From the NCBI RefSeq assembly GCF_018739885.1, contig NZ_JADOES010000001.1, forward strand, positions 1-64,000: a stretch of DNA of 64,000 nt, read 5' to 3'. The first letter of the stretch is position 1, and each line of letters begins with the position of its first letter. The notes beneath the pieces were generated by a model. That model ran no database searches and had not been told where the DNA came from. It saw only the letters and a list, made by a program, of their open reading frames with translations. Of this stretch, positions 28,612 through 38,873 are shown piece after piece. Position numbers and translations under genes: made by a program. The stretch is from Leptothoe spongobia TAU-MAC 1115 (lineage in GTDB: Bacteria > Cyanobacteriota > Cyanobacteriia > Phormidesmidales > Phormidesmidaceae).

Positions 28612-28816
28612 GAATAGGCCTCTCTTGTTCAAAGACGAGTAATTAATGATGCGAGCAGCAAGCTACTTCTCACCAGATTACTACTCCTTCGAACCGAACT
28701 TGCATTCTGGCCATTTAAGAATTGTTGCATATCGAAGATTTTAGAAATAATTCTTTAGAAAAAACCTTGAATAAAAAATACTGCCGTTCTGAACCAGACG
28801 TGATGTCCATAAAAAC

Positions 28817-28859
28817 AAGCTAAAAGCCACGGAACATAAAGTCCCGTGGCTTTTAGCTT
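28817..28859 (-). terminator. rho-independent terminator after the PilP-like lipoprotein gene
   Basis: Sixteen-bp perfect stem AAGCTAAAAGCCACGG / CCGTGGCTTTTAGCTT (28817-28832 and 28844-28859). On the minus strand it lies 17 bases after the stop codon and is followed by GTTTTTA. Confidence 0.88.
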
Positions 28860-28875
28860 ATCTAACTAAGGGTAG

Positions 28876-29748
28876 TTAAATACCAGGATTAGGGAGAGCT
28901 GGGAGCGTACTTATAGTTGATACAGCCTCAGTAGCTGGAGCAGCTTCTTCAGCAGGAGCTTCTTCGGTGGATCTAACTAGCCTCTCAACCTCAATTCCAT
29001 TCTCAACTAAAATAACCCGTGGCTCTATTGCACGAGTATCAATACGCTTAACCAATACGCTGTCGTTAGCAATACGATCACCTGGTCTCACATAACGTTC
29101 GACTTCATTGGGTGCTTTAACAATGGCATAGGGCTGTCCTCCGATTTGGATGACACCTGATACCCTGACAGCTTGCGCGGTTGTCGGCTTTGGAATTTCG
29201 GGCAATGCTGCGATTTCTGGCCGGTTTGACTCTATCTCAGGTGCCTCGGCTACACTTGGGCGTGTCTGAGCCTCTGAGGAGGTTGGTGTGCTATTTCCTT
29301 GTGCCGCGACTCTGCCTGTCGCGGCTGCTTGACCAGACGCAGATGCTTGGCCACTGGCATTGTTACCACTGGCATTGTTAGTAGTTCCTGGGACCTCAAT
29401 GGGTTGAGGGGGAACAAGTGGAATAGTCAGACCTGCAAACGGATCGGAGCGAGTCCGCTCCACTCCAATTGCTCGTTCATTAGGGTCAGTAGATTGAATT
29501 AAATCACGAGCAATAACAGTAGGAGAATTCTTTAAACCTTCAACGGCAGTAGTTGATATTTCGCCATTTGGAAGATTTGGCAGATTACCATCTGCCGTTT
29601 CTGCTGTTTGGCCCGTTTGCTCTGGCGATGGATTCTCGATAGTAACGTCATCAACGAGGTCATCAACATCGTCACGACTAAAGAACCCACAACCGCTCAG
29701 GGAAATTGCCCCAGTTGTTATTAGCAATACCAAGAGCAGACGCTGCAT
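28876..29748 (-). CDS. lipoprotein with PilP-like C-terminal domain
   Basis: About 290 residues from ATG at 29748 (in-frame ATG five codons upstream). The signal peptide ends in the lipobox LSGC near residue 20, so it is a predicted lipoprotein. A disordered middle, rich in A, S, G and N with short repeats (NNASGNNASGQASASGQAAA), leads to a compact domain near residues 200-260: GVIQIGGQPYAIVKAP, YVRPGDRI, and VILVENGIEVERLV. This pattern of small beta strands resembles PilP, the inner-membrane lipoprotein of type IV pili; the match is by eye and unproven. It lies 65 bases downstream of sigF on the same strand, and SigF controls pilus genes in Synechocystis. Confidence 0.7.
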   Translation of the reverse strand: MQRLLLVLLITTGAISLSGCGFFSRDDVDDLVDDVTIENPSPEQTGQTAETADGNLPNLPNGEISTTAVEGLKNSPTVIARDLIQSTDPNERAIGVERTRSDPFAGLTIPLVPPQPIEVPGTTNNASGNNASGQASASGQAAATGRVAAQGNSTPTSSEAQTRPSVAEAPEIESNRPEIAALPEIPKPTTAQAVRVSGVIQIGGQPYAIVKAPNEVERYVRPGDRIANDSVLVKRIDTRAIEPRVILVENGIEVERLVRSTEEAPAEEAAPATEAVSTISTLPALPNPGI

Positions 29749-29813
29749 CTTTTCATCCTCCAAGGACTTTCGTTCGCAAAGTATAAGACAAGTTCTGCAG
29801 AATGCATAGAGGT

Positions 29814-30611
29814 TTATGCAAAATCCTTTTTTTCTTCCTCGGTGGGAGCCATTAAATCCCGCAGACGTTTGAGTCCACTTTTGACCCGACGAGAGACAGT
29901 TACTGCACTAATGCCTAAGCGTTCAGCGGTTTCCTTTTGAGTCAAGTCGTGTAAGAAGACAAACTCTAGTACTTCTTGGGTTCGACGCTCTAGCTGGGCT
30001 AATCCTTGCTGAAGACGAATACGATCTTCTTGAGCGAGTTGAAAACTCCGATATTTTGGATCGGGTAGTAAATCGCTAAGAGAAGCAGAGCCACTGCCTT
30101 CTTCTTGAATAGGAGCATCTAGACTTAGCAATGAACGGTTACGGCTGGCTAACTTAACTTCCTGCCATTCCTGAACTGTGATTTTGAGATGGTCGGCAAT
30201 TTCTTGATCGGTAGGCTTACGATCTAATGTTTCTTGTAGCTGACGGATAACGCGCGCTGACTGGTGCTGTAAGGACTGCCATCGTCTTGGAATACGAACA
30301 ATAGCGCTGCGATCGCGTAAATAATGTTGAATCTCGCCACGGATGTAGGGGATGGCAAAAGAACTGAATGCATAGCCCTTTGACATATCAAAGCGCTCAA
30401 TAGCTCGAATTAGGCCTAAACTACCGACCTGCATCAGATCATCAAAGGTCTCATTGGAGTGGTATAGCCAATGATGGGCTTCTCTACGTACCAGCCCCAG
30501 GTTCATCTGGACTAATTTATTTCGTAGCTTGGGCGAACGATGTTTTTGATAATCATTCAGTATCTCTAGAGTTTCGCTTTTAAGCGCGTTGTTGAGTTTG
30601 GATGACGACAT
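29814..30611 (-). CDS. sigF: RNA polymerase group 3 sigma factor, SigF type
   Basis: Sigma-70 family factor of 265 residues lacking region 1. Region 2 is clear (LVQMNLGLVRREAHHWL, then FDDLMQVGSLGLIRAIERFD near residue 68 and YAFSSFAIPYIRGEIQHYLRD), region 3 follows (RIPRRWQSLQHQ, PTDQEIADHL), and region 4 ends with LTQKETAERLGISAVTVSRRVKSGL near residue 235. The order and length match cyanobacterial SigF, which in Synechocystis drives pilA1 and motility genes. ATG at 30611 has a good Shine-Dalgarno (AAGGGG) six bases away. The downstream gene encodes a PilP-like lipoprotein. Confidence 0.92.
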   Translation of the reverse strand: MSSSKLNNALKSETLEILNDYQKHRSPKLRNKLVQMNLGLVRREAHHWLYHSNETFDDLMQVGSLGLIRAIERFDMSKGYAFSSFAIPYIRGEIQHYLRDRSAIVRIPRRWQSLQHQSARVIRQLQETLDRKPTDQEIADHLKITVQEWQEVKLASRNRSLLSLDAPIQEEGSGSASLSDLLPDPKYRSFQLAQEDRIRLQQGLAQLERRTQEVLEFVFLHDLTQKETAERLGISAVTVSRRVKSGLKRLRDLMAPTEEEKKDFA

Positions 30612-30941
30612 GGGGAACCCCTTTGACATTTATAGGCTCAACTCTATGCCCCACTGGGATAGATGCAGTATTGAGCTACGAAAAACAGAAACTTAAAGTT
30701 AAGAGATGAAACCACTACGTTTACCGTAGTGATTCAATAGTGAACATCCAGGCCCAAGAGCACAGTGACTGAAATCACAGCCTTTAACTTATCAAAGCAA
30801 CTTTCAGGGCTAGGCTACTCTGTAGAAAATCATCTGAACAATGACGTATATACGGAAGTCTACGCTGAGCAGTGCCAGTATGATTACCATCAGTGCTCCA
30901 GTCTTTATGATGACTTTACGTACAATGCTGGTTTTTAAAGT
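30612..30941 (-). promoter_or_regulatory. sigF leader region
   Basis: About 330 bases between the psbO terminator and sigF. It holds a dyad CACTACG / CGTAGTG around 30714-30732, roughly 100 bases upstream of sigF, which could fold in the mRNA leader. No gene-like frame was found. Confidence 0.4.
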
Positions 30942-30980
30942 AAAAAAGGGTAGAAAACTCTGGAGTTTTCTACCCTTTTT
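30942..30980 (-). terminator. rho-independent terminator after psbO
   Basis: Long stem AAAAGGGTAGAAAACTC / GAGTTTTCTACCCTTTT around 30944-30980, about 75 bases after the psbO stop on the minus strand. The U run on that strand comes from the A-rich left edge. Confidence 0.85.
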
Positions 30981-31056
30981 CAAATGTATTCTAGCGAAAC
31001 TACCTAAGACCTAAAAAGCTTAGATTAGGAATGGGCATCGCTAAGCTCAGAATGCT

Positions 31057-31890
31057 CTAGGCATCAACTGTTTCTACACGACCGTAGAACAAGCCTTGTA
31101 CCTTCACGTCGGAAGGCTCAGCAGTACCCATATCTGTGTCAGAAGGCTGCTCACATTCAAATGTGCCAGCAATTTCACCGGTGACACTATCCACTTTCTC
31201 AATCTGAAGAGAAATAAATCCCGTTCCAATTTCGAAAGCCTTGATATTTTCCTTGATCAACTCTTCTGTATCACCACCAGCTGGTAAAGCTACGGCTGTA
31301 TCGTAACCCGTGGTTAAACCGCGACCTTTGGGATCTAAAAAGTTAGAAGTCCGATAGGACGGCACACGATACTCACCAGAAAAATCGGTAGATGATGTTA
31401 CTGCACTTAATCCAGCCTGGGTCTTAGCAACTAAGCCTTTAATAGTAAATAGGAAAGGCACTTCCTCTCCACCTGGAAGGAGAACAGTTACAGCCTGGAA
31501 GTCCATTCCACCTTTCTCACGGAAGACCAAGCCGCCATCAGCGTCTGCTTCTAGCGCACCCCTTACCTGATCAAGGCTGGATGTATAACGGGTCAAAGAT
31601 TTGCCAGGAACAAACTCAGCTTCTCGGCGCTTATTTGCGGGCTCTTCTTTAACAAAGTAGCTAGTGGGCTCTAAGCATAGACCAGCAATCTGGTAGGATT
31701 GGCCGTCTTCAATAGCAATCTCTCCGCGACGAACACTAGAAAGCTGAGGGCAGCTACCAGCTAATCCTGTATTTCTAATCTGATCGTAGGTTAAAGGAGT
31801 GTCACTACTAGCGCTAGGAGCATCGCTACATGCTGTTAATACACCCATGCAGAGTGCTAGAAATGCAACGATTAGGGCACGATACCTCAT
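31057..31890 (-). CDS. psbO: photosystem II manganese-stabilising protein PsbO
   Basis: Extrinsic lumenal protein that protects the manganese cluster of photosystem II. About 277 residues. Diagnostic segments are LTYDQIRNTGLAGSCPQL, the disulfide partner in IAGLCLEPTSYFVKEEP, TVLLPGGEEVPFLFTIKGL, and DTDMGTAEPSDVKVQGLFYGRV at the end. The signal peptide ends VLTACSDAPS, where LTAC reads as a lipobox, so the protein may be lipidated rather than freely soluble. A third mature cysteine appears in TFECEQPSD, where other species I recall have serine. ATG at 31890 is preferred. A terminator follows. Confidence 0.97.
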   Translation of the reverse strand: MRYRALIVAFLALCMGVLTACSDAPSASSDTPLTYDQIRNTGLAGSCPQLSSVRRGEIAIEDGQSYQIAGLCLEPTSYFVKEEPANKRREAEFVPGKSLTRYTSSLDQVRGALEADADGGLVFREKGGMDFQAVTVLLPGGEEVPFLFTIKGLVAKTQAGLSAVTSSTDFSGEYRVPSYRTSNFLDPKGRGLTTGYDTAVALPAGGDTEELIKENIKAFEIGTGFISLQIEKVDSVTGEIAGTFECEQPSDTDMGTAEPSDVKVQGLFYGRVETVDA

Positions 31891-32211
31891 GGTCAACCTC
31901 AAACAAAAAGTATTTATGTAAGAAAATTTGTCAGTGGTTATATAACCGACTAGGGACTATAAGGTTGCCTATACCTAGAGCTTTCTATCTCAAAAAGCCT
32001 TCTGACTAGTCTGACTGAAGTCGCCCTCAGGATAGTCAACTAACCTTCCCGAAAGTATTTTACACGGACGAGTCCCCGGTGCATGCTGAAAATTGCAATC
32101 TGGTGTATTGGTTAACACTTTGAAGCCTGATATGGGACAGGCGTATCGGCTAATTTGGGCTACACTGTCTGCATCGTCAGGTTTTGGTGCAATCAGGGTT
32201 AGGCTGACTAG
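31891..32211. promoter_or_regulatory. psbO / DUF-like gene divergent promoter region
   Basis: This 321-base gap separates divergent genes. It contains the perfect 12-bp palindrome GGTTATATAACC (31936-31947), about 46 bases upstream of psbO. No coding frame is convincing. Confidence 0.45.
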
Positions 32212-32532
32212 ATGAAACCGTACTCTTCAGATGCCGAGCATGGGCAAAGTGCTGATATTGAAGCAATCCGTATCGCTGTGCAAGTGGCTGCTCAAAAAAG
32301 AGCCAATGATTGTGAGGCTCTTTTATCACTTTTGAGGCAATTGGAAGTGCTCCATCGAGATATTCGTGAAACCCTTTTTCAAGAGTCTTTGCCTACTAAC
32401 CGTCAGCGTTTGTATCACTTGCTTAGGGATATTGAAATCAATGGTGGATGGCCTTATATCCAGCGGATGAAACTGGTGGAGTTGCTTAAGGGGGTGGATC
32501 CCTCCCTCGACCCAGAAGCCTCTGAAGATTAG
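32212..32532 (+). CDS. conserved-looking hypothetical helical protein
   Basis: A 106-residue soluble protein, predicted all-helical, with no membrane segment and no cysteine pair apart from one Cys. The segment RLYHLLRDIEINGGWPYIQRMKLVELL in the second half looks constrained, with an acidic tail. It starts at ATG. I recall similar short proteins in other cyanobacteria but cannot name a family or function. It is followed by the GH10-like gene after about 210 bases. Confidence 0.6.
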   Translation: MKPYSSDAEHGQSADIEAIRIAVQVAAQKRANDCEALLSLLRQLEVLHRDIRETLFQESLPTNRQRLYHLLRDIEINGGWPYIQRMKLVELLKGVDPSLDPEASED

Positions 32533-32741
32533 AGGGAAGATTGTTGACGTATGACAAGTTACGTCGCACTGATGAACGTACGCAACAGACAGCATTTGCA
32601 TAAGGGGTGATAGAATCTGCCAGTTTTTGGGTAATTGAATGCTATGGGCTGAATCAATTACTCAAAATTGACTTGATGTGCATTGTGTTCTACCAACAGA
32701 TTTTTGTTGTGTTTAATTGTTCAACGGTATAGTGCGCGGCT

Positions 32742-34262
32742 ATGGGAAATCTTCGGCATTTGAGCAGGAGTCACTGTTTGCTTCGGGGCATCTTGGTTCG
32801 AGGAGTATTGTCATTATTGGGAGTGGCCTTGATTCATCGGCCAATGCCTGGATTTGCTCAACTTGGAGATCTCAATCAGCACTGTCAGCTTTCTCAGGTT
32901 GAGGTTGATGCTAAGGAGTCTGTACGTCAGCAGGCGGCTAATGGAGATGCGTTGGCGATCGCACAATATGGTGATCTGCTCAAACGCCATGCTGAGTTAT
33001 TGCGGACCTGTCGTCGACGTCAGTGGCCACGTCAGCAGGCTACCTGGATTAGGTTATACCCCTGTGATTTGAGACCCGGCGTCCTCGATGCCTTGATGGA
33101 TCGGATCGTCAACTTGGGATATACCGAAGTCTATGTTGAGGCGTTTTATAACGGTCAGGTGCTATTGCCCCAGAGGGACAATCAGACCGCTTGGCCCAGT
33201 GTGGTGCAGCAACGGGGGTATGAGGATCGGGATTTGTTGGCGGATGCGATCGCAGCAGGCCACAAGCGCGGCCTCAAAGTACAGGCCTGGATGTTCACCA
33301 TGAATTTCGGCTATTCCTATGGCCAACGACGAGATCGCCAGCAGGTTCTAGCCAGGAATGGTCGTGGTGAAACAACCTCAGTCTTTGCCAGCCGTGGTGG
33401 TAGCAATAACCCCGAAGAAATTTTTATCGACCCTTACAACTATCAAGCTCAAAGTGACTATTTACGAATGTTGCAGCTTGTCCTGCAGCGAAAGCCAGAT
33501 GGTGTTCTCTTTGACTATATTCGCTATCCGCGTGGTACCGGCAGTAACTCTGTTGTAGGGCAAGTCGGTGATCTTTGGATCTATGGCAGTGCTGCTCAAA
33601 ATTCCTTGATGCAAAGAGCCTTAAACAACAAAGGGAGAGAACTTATTCGACAGTTTCTCAACCGAGGATATTTGGTTGATGGAGATCTAGATCGCGTTGA
33701 CCAAACGTTTCCAAATGAAGTGGAGCCTCTATGGCAGAGTCGTCAACAGTCCGGTAGTACGAGCGATGTGCCAGCTTCAGTGCGTCGTCCCGCTTTACAA
33801 CTAGAACTGTGGCGTTTGAGTGTTGCCCATGCGGTACAGGGGGTGATTGATTTTCTCAATACGGCGGCTCAGCCTGTTAAGCAGCAAAATATTCCTGTGG
33901 GTGCCGTCTTTTTCCCCACAGCCAACCAGCCTGTAGGCACTCAAGGATATGATTCCCGTCTGCAACATTGGAATCGTTTTCCAAAATCCATTAGCTGGCA
34001 TCCAATGGCTTACAGCATTTGTGGAAATACCAGCTGTATTGTGCAAGATGTACAAATGGTTTTACGTCAGAATAATGTCAGTAACGTTCGACCAGCATTA
34101 GCAGGGGTGTGGGGCAAAGCCATTAATAACCGGCCCTCTTTAGAAGCGCAGATGGCAGCACTCCAGCGAGCGGCCCCCAATATCAATTCAGTCAGTCACT
34201 TCGCCTATTCCTGGCAAGACCCAGAGTTTGACCGGGTACGAAAGTTTTGTGCATTGCCATAG
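32742..34262 (+). CDS. secreted family 10-like glycosyl hydrolase (GHL10/DUF187)
   Basis: A 506-residue protein with an N-terminal signal peptide (hydrophobic VLSLLGVALI, cleavage near GFAQ). The core is the TIM-barrel fold of the GHL10 group: TEVYVEAFYNGQVLLPQ near residue 140, HKRGLKVQAWMFTMNFGY near residue 178 and the family hallmark DGVLFDYIRYPRGTG near residue 250, then SWHPMAYSICGNTSC near residue 420. Members are thought to act on cell-wall or exopolysaccharide glycans; the substrate here is unknown. The N-terminal insertion before the barrel (residues 45-100) is helical. It stands alone on the plus strand. Confidence 0.82.
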   Translation: MGNLRHLSRSHCLLRGILVRGVLSLLGVALIHRPMPGFAQLGDLNQHCQLSQVEVDAKESVRQQAANGDALAIAQYGDLLKRHAELLRTCRRRQWPRQQATWIRLYPCDLRPGVLDALMDRIVNLGYTEVYVEAFYNGQVLLPQRDNQTAWPSVVQQRGYEDRDLLADAIAAGHKRGLKVQAWMFTMNFGYSYGQRRDRQQVLARNGRGETTSVFASRGGSNNPEEIFIDPYNYQAQSDYLRMLQLVLQRKPDGVLFDYIRYPRGTGSNSVVGQVGDLWIYGSAAQNSLMQRALNNKGRELIRQFLNRGYLVDGDLDRVDQTFPNEVEPLWQSRQQSGSTSDVPASVRRPALQLELWRLSVAHAVQGVIDFLNTAAQPVKQQNIPVGAVFFPTANQPVGTQGYDSRLQHWNRFPKSISWHPMAYSICGNTSCIVQDVQMVLRQNNVSNVRPALAGVWGKAINNRPSLEAQMAALQRAAPNINSVSHFAYSWQDPEFDRVRKFCALP

Positions 34263-34823
34263 ATAGTGTCGATATGCCTTCATGGCAAGAGGCGTGAGAA
34301 TATCATCTGAAATTGATGGCCACTGGGTTTGGCTTGTTTTAGGCCAGAATTCTCGTCAAGGAGGCTTTGACAAACAAACAGCAGATAGAGTCCTACTGTG
34401 ATTACCAAAGCATGCCATAAACGTTGCTTCACCTTCACCACCTCATTACGTCTATGGTGTCTAATTTTGGCCACATCAGTTAGGACAGTCTTTAGCCTGG
34501 AACGCTTTAAGTTAAAACACCCATGTGACGCAAAAAATCCTGATGTCGGCCTTTTGCTAATAGCTTATGAGGATGATTTTCATTCCGTAACTAAATATGT
34601 TCCGTAAATGAAATTGTCACATTGATAAATGTCTTGATCGTTCAAAATTTTTGTCAATGGATTGGTCTAAAAACACTTTTTTAACAACCATTTTCATCGC
34701 TAAAGAATCAAAGCCGTCGATCTGTAAAAGACCGACGGCTTTGATTCTTTAGTAACAGATATGAGCAGAATGTATCCCAAGCATGCAATCATTACAAGTT
34801 CAGGATTACAGTCTTTTTAGCCC
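34263..34823. other. intergenic region 3' of the GH10-like gene and of chlH
   Basis: A 561-base convergent gap. It holds the chlH terminator (listed separately). A 64-codon minus-strand frame at 34280-34474 with one hydrophobic segment begins at GTG without a visible ribosome-binding site, so I do not call it a gene. I see no repeat or RNA. Confidence 0.45.
34702..34750 (-). terminator. rho-independent terminator after chlH
   Basis: An 18-bp perfect stem AAAGAATCAAAGCCGTCG / CGACGGCTTTGATTCTTT (34702-34719 and 34733-34750) with a 13-base loop, about 75 bases after the chlH stop on the minus strand. It is symmetrical enough to act in both directions, stopping the convergent GH10-like transcript too. 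Confidence 0.85.
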
Positions 34824-37800
34824 TTATTCAACACCCTCGATACGGTTTTCTACTTCCTCATAGAGTTCTTGCAAACGCTCGATGTTTTCTTCACTAGTTT
34901 CCCAATAGCCTCGACCATTGACCTCTAAGAGTGTAGTTACCATACGGCGGAATGAATTGGGGTTTAGATCCATCAACCGTTTACACATTTCTTCATCATC
35001 AATGAAAGTAGTGTTGGCATCCTCATAAACCCAGTTGTCAACAGCATCAGCAGTGGCCGACCAACCCATGGTATTGACCAGACGATTGGATAGCTCACGG
35101 ACCCCTTCATAACCATTAGCCAGCATGCCCTCATACCATTTAGGGTTGAGCAACTTGGTGCGAGAATCTAAACGAACTGTTTCTGAGAGAGTTCGTACCT
35201 GGGCGTTAGCGGTGGTGGTATCTGCTACAAACGAGGTAGGTTTCTTGCCATCATCCCGCAACTGGCCAATCACCTTGGTCGGGTCAGAGTCAAAGTAGTG
35301 GGAAACGTCAGTCAGAGAAATTTCAGACGAATCTAGATTTTGGAAGGTTACGTCAGCCGTCTTCAGAGAGGCCTCCAACAAATCGCGAGACTTATCCATG
35401 ACCCCAGGATTGTCAGAGTTGAAGGCAAAGGATTTACGCTTGAGGTACATTTCCTGGAGCTCAGATTCCTCTTCCCAGCTGCTGTTTTCAACGGCCAGGT
35501 TTACATTGGCTGCATAGGAACCAGACGCGTTAGAGAAAATGCGAGTTGCGGCTTCACGCAACGACAGACCCATTTCCTCAGCTTGTTTGAGAGCATGTTT
35601 CCGCACAAAGTTCATTTCTAGAGGCTCATCTGCTTCAGCAGCCATTTTCACGGCCCGATCCAGTAGCGCCATTTGATTAACAAACAAGTCGCGGAATACA
35701 CCAGAGCAGTTGATAACAACGTCGATACGGGGTCTGCCTAATTCCTCTAGGGAAACAATCTCCAGCTTATTTACGCGGCCCAGAGCATCCGGTACCGGCT
35801 TAACCCCAACGAACCAAAGCATTTGTGCCAATGACTCACCGTAAGTCTTAATGTTGTCAGTGCCCCAAAGTACAGCGGCAATAGTTTCTGGATACTGTCC
35901 ACCGTTTTCTTGACGTTGACGCTCTAATAGCCGATCCACCACCACCTTTGCAGACTGGACTGCTGCTGTTGTGGGAATGGACTGTGGGTCAAGGGCATGA
36001 ATATTTTTGCCTGTGGGCAACACATCTGGATTACGGATGGGGTCACCACCAGGACCAGGCAATATGTACTCTCCATCCAATGCCTTGAGCAGAGACGCTA
36101 GCTCGTTATCAGCAACAACTTGCTGCAAACAAAACTGTAGATACTCAAACAAGGGCTTGAGGGCTTCTTCATCCACATTCTTATAGCCAAGATTGTGGAG
36201 AGCTTCCAACCAAGGATCCTTACGCTTACCAAAGTTAAAGAACTTCAGCATAGTCTGCAGAGATACGCGGCCCTCATCATCCAGCTGTTCGTTGACAATA
36301 GCTCCGACAGCGGCCCGAGTGGCTTCATTGATTTCGTACAGAAGCTGGACATCATCCAAAACACCCAGGTCACTGTTGTTATAAATCTCGGTGATATCGC
36401 GTTCGATGCTTTCAGCAATAATGCGCTGGAGACTTTTAAAACCTTCCTCTTCGCGATCTAGGCCTGCAATATTAACCAGAGTGGCCACTGCTTCTTCCGC
36501 CGTAGGTGGCTTACCGATAATGTGGAGACCGCAGGGAAGTAAACGAGATTCGATTTCCATCAGTTTGATGTAAATCTTACCGACGAGGGTATCGCGGTCT
36601 TCTTTGCTGATTTCGCTGGCATCCTCTATATCAGGGAAAACCACATCACGGTCCAAATTAACCTGACGGGCTTTCTCGATAATGGCGTTAACAATGGAAA
36701 TCGCCCGACCACCGTCCTTAAGACTCTGATAAGAACCAATCAGTTCGCTCAACTCCTTTAGTCCCTTGTACAGGCCGGCATTTTCCGCCGGGGGTGTCAG
36801 GTAGCTAATGGTTTCTGCGTATCCACGACGCTTAGCAATTGTTGCTTCAGATGGGTTATTAGCGGCGTAGTAATAGAGGTTGGGAGTACTTCCAATCAAG
36901 TTGTCAGGATAGCACTGCCCCGACATCCCCATCTGCTTACCAGGCATGAATTCTAGAGAACCATGGGTACCAAAGTGCAGTACTGCATCCGCCTTCCAAA
37001 TTTTCTCTAGAAAGGTATAGTAAGCGGCAAACCCGTGGTGAGGACTAGCCGAGCGGGAAAAGAGCAGGCGCATAGGGTCACCTTCGTAACCAAAGGTCGG
37101 CTGTACACCGATGAATAGATTGCCGTAAGTTTTTCCAAATACTAGAAGATTTTGGCCATCGGTGTTGAGGGTTCCGGGCGGCGGCCCCCAGTTTTCCTCT
37201 AAACGCTCGGAATAGTGAGTGAGCTGTTCATACTCGGCAACCGACATACGATAGGCAATATTCAGCTCAGGACTATTGTATTGAGCCTGGGCATCGTTAA
37301 TCACCTCTAACATGAGGGCTTCTGCCGATTCAGGCATGCCTTCGATAGCGTAGCCACCGGCCTTCATATCTGCCATCGCCTGATAAATAGAGCCAAAGAC
37401 GTTGAGGTAGGCAGCAGTTCCCACATTGCCCTTATCGGGGGGGAAACTAAATACGGTAATGGCTAGTTTTTTCTCAGCGCGGGAGATACGGCGCAGGTTG
37501 GCCCACTTGAGGGCCCGCTGGGCAATGATGGCTACCCGGTCTTGCAGAGTAATAGCACGACCGGTCATACCATCACGACCAGAAACCACAATCGGGTCAA
37601 TGGCACCATCTAGCTCAGGGATAGCCATCTGTAGAGCCACCTGAATCGGATGTAGACCCAGGTCGCTATTTTCCCATTCCTCAGTGGTTTGGAAGACCAG
37701 AGGGAGTGCCACCATGTAAGGACGATTGAGCTTTTGCAGTGATTCAATTGCTTTGGGATGATCTTGCCGGGCAGGCCCACCCACTAGGGCAAAGCCAGTT

Positions 37801-38819
37801 AGGGACACCACGGAGTCGACCAGAGGCTCCTGACTCACAGGTTCGTAGAAGAATTGCTCCACAGGTTTGGAGAAATCTAGCCCACCCGCAAATACAGGGA
37901 TTACCCGTGCGCCAAGATACTCAAGCTCCTGGACCATGGACACATAATGGGCTTCATCACCGGTAACCAGATGAGTGCGTTGTAATACGACGCCTACACA
38001 GGGAGCTTGCTCTCGCTTATGGGAGGCAGGCAAATCCTGACGTGAGCTATACCAGTTGAGGTATTCTTTAACATCCTCATACATACAAGGAGCAAGGGGA
38101 TGCCAGATACCTGTATCGGGATAGGTAACAGGCTCCTCATAGTCCATTTTGTCAGGAGCACCTTCAATATCCTTATCGCCAAACATATAGCGATCGGCCA
38201 GCATCAGCATGAAGTTCTCCAGGTTCTCGGGAGAGCCGCCTAGCCAATACTGGAAGCTCAGCATAAAGTTGCGGGCGTCCTGGGCCTTGTCTACTGGCAG
38301 ATACTTGAGCACCTTGGGCAGAGTGCGTAGTAACTTCAGCATGGCATCTTCAAAACTACCGCCTTGCTTCTGACGGCGCTTTTTCATGAATTCGCCAATG
38401 GCGCTCTTGGATTGGCCCAACTGAGCCATGGAGAAGCTACCCATTTTGTTGAGGCGCATCACCTGAGGCATGGAGGGGAAAACCACGGCCACGTCGAGGG
38501 TGTCACGGTGAGGGGTGACGGCGGCAACAACTTTTTCAGCGAGTTCTTCAATAAAAATTAGGGAGGCGACAAAGACGTTAGCTTCGGATACGTCTTGCTT
38601 AAATGCTTCATAGTTGGCATTGTCGCGAAGTTCTTCAATTAAATAACCACTAACCTCTACGGCAATGTGAGGGTTATTGGCGTTGATGGACTTAACCGCT
38701 GCTGACAGAGAACTTTGATACTGTGGCTCTAATACGACGTAGACCACTTTCATCAAGGACCGTTCGCCAAGGTTCTCGGGTGAGATATGTCTCACAGTGG
38801 GCTTGACGTTGGTGAACAT
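34824..38819 (-). CDS. chlH: magnesium chelatase subunit H
   Basis: Large porphyrin-binding subunit of magnesium chelatase, which with ChlI and ChlD inserts Mg2+ into protoporphyrin IX at the first committed step of chlorophyll synthesis. Length is 1331 residues, normal for cyanobacteria. The opening [32 protein letters not shown] near residue 110, and long conserved blocks such as [19 protein letters not shown] near residue 625 and [19 protein letters not shown] near residue 975 identify it. ATG is the start. The upstream 551-base gap carries a 42-bp palindrome. Confidence 0.98.
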   Translation of the reverse strand: MFTNVKPTVRHISPENLGERSLMKVVYVVLEPQYQSSLSAAVKSINANNPHIAVEVSGYLIEELRDNANYEAFKQDVSEANVFVASLIFIEELAEKVVAAVTPHRDTLDVAVVFPSMPQVMRLNKMGSFSMAQLGQSKSAIGEFMKKRRQKQGGSFEDAMLKLLRTLPKVLKYLPVDKAQDARNFMLSFQYWLGGSPENLENFMLMLADRYMFGDKDIEGAPDKMDYEEPVTYPDTGIWHPLAPCMYEDVKEYLNWYSSRQDLPASHKREQAPCVGVVLQRTHLVTGDEAHYVSMVQELEYLGARVIPVFAGGLDFSKPVEQFFYEPVSQEPLVDSVVSLTGFALVGGPARQDHPKAIESLQKLNRPYMVALPLVFQTTEEWENSDLGLHPIQVALQMAIPELDGAIDPIVVSGRDGMTGRAITLQDRVAIIAQRALKWANLRRISRAEKKLAITVFSFPPDKGNVGTAAYLNVFGSIYQAMADMKAGGYAIEGMPESAEALMLEVINDAQAQYNSPELNIAYRMSVAEYEQLTHYSERLEENWGPPPGTLNTDGQNLLVFGKTYGNLFIGVQPTFGYEGDPMRLLFSRSASPHHGFAAYYTFLEKIWKADAVLHFGTHGSLEFMPGKQMGMSGQCYPDNLIGSTPNLYYYAANNPSEATIAKRRGYAETISYLTPPAENAGLYKGLKELSELIGSYQSLKDGGRAISIVNAIIEKARQVNLDRDVVFPDIEDASEISKEDRDTLVGKIYIKLMEIESRLLPCGLHIIGKPPTAEEAVATLVNIAGLDREEEGFKSLQRIIAESIERDITEIYNNSDLGVLDDVQLLYEINEATRAAVGAIVNEQLDDEGRVSLQTMLKFFNFGKRKDPWLEALHNLGYKNVDEEALKPLFEYLQFCLQQVVADNELASLLKALDGEYILPGPGGDPIRNPDVLPTGKNIHALDPQSIPTTAAVQSAKVVVDRLLERQRQENGGQYPETIAAVLWGTDNIKTYGESLAQMLWFVGVKPVPDALGRVNKLEIVSLEELGRPRIDVVINCSGVFRDLFVNQMALLDRAVKMAAEADEPLEMNFVRKHALKQAEEMGLSLREAATRIFSNASGSYAANVNLAVENSSWEEESELQEMYLKRKSFAFNSDNPGVMDKSRDLLEASLKTADVTFQNLDSSEISLTDVSHYFDSDPTKVIGQLRDDGKKPTSFVADTTTANAQVRTLSETVRLDSRTKLLNPKWYEGMLANGYEGVRELSNRLVNTMGWSATADAVDNWVYEDANTTFIDDEEMCKRLMDLNPNSFRRMVTTLLEVNGRGYWETSEENIERLQELYEEVENRIEGVE

Positions 38820-38845
38820 GCAGTTTAACTCCTTCCTCTGTGTTT

Positions 38846-38873
38846 TAAACCATGTCCAAGTGGACCAGGTTTG
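38846..38873. repeat. partial copy of the dispersed hairpin repeat
   Basis: AAACCATGTCCAAGT here matches, in reverse complement, the outer right arm of copies 1 and 2; only this half is present. It lies 27 bases upstream of chlH. Confidence 0.45.

Noticed and set aside
34280-34474. Small one-helix protein on the minus strand
   Set aside because: GTG start without a ribosome-binding site, ordinary composition, and the position between convergent genes make it weak.
36193-38561. Plus-strand frames inside chlH
   Set aside because: They are antisense to a very well-conserved gene and carry no recognisable motif.
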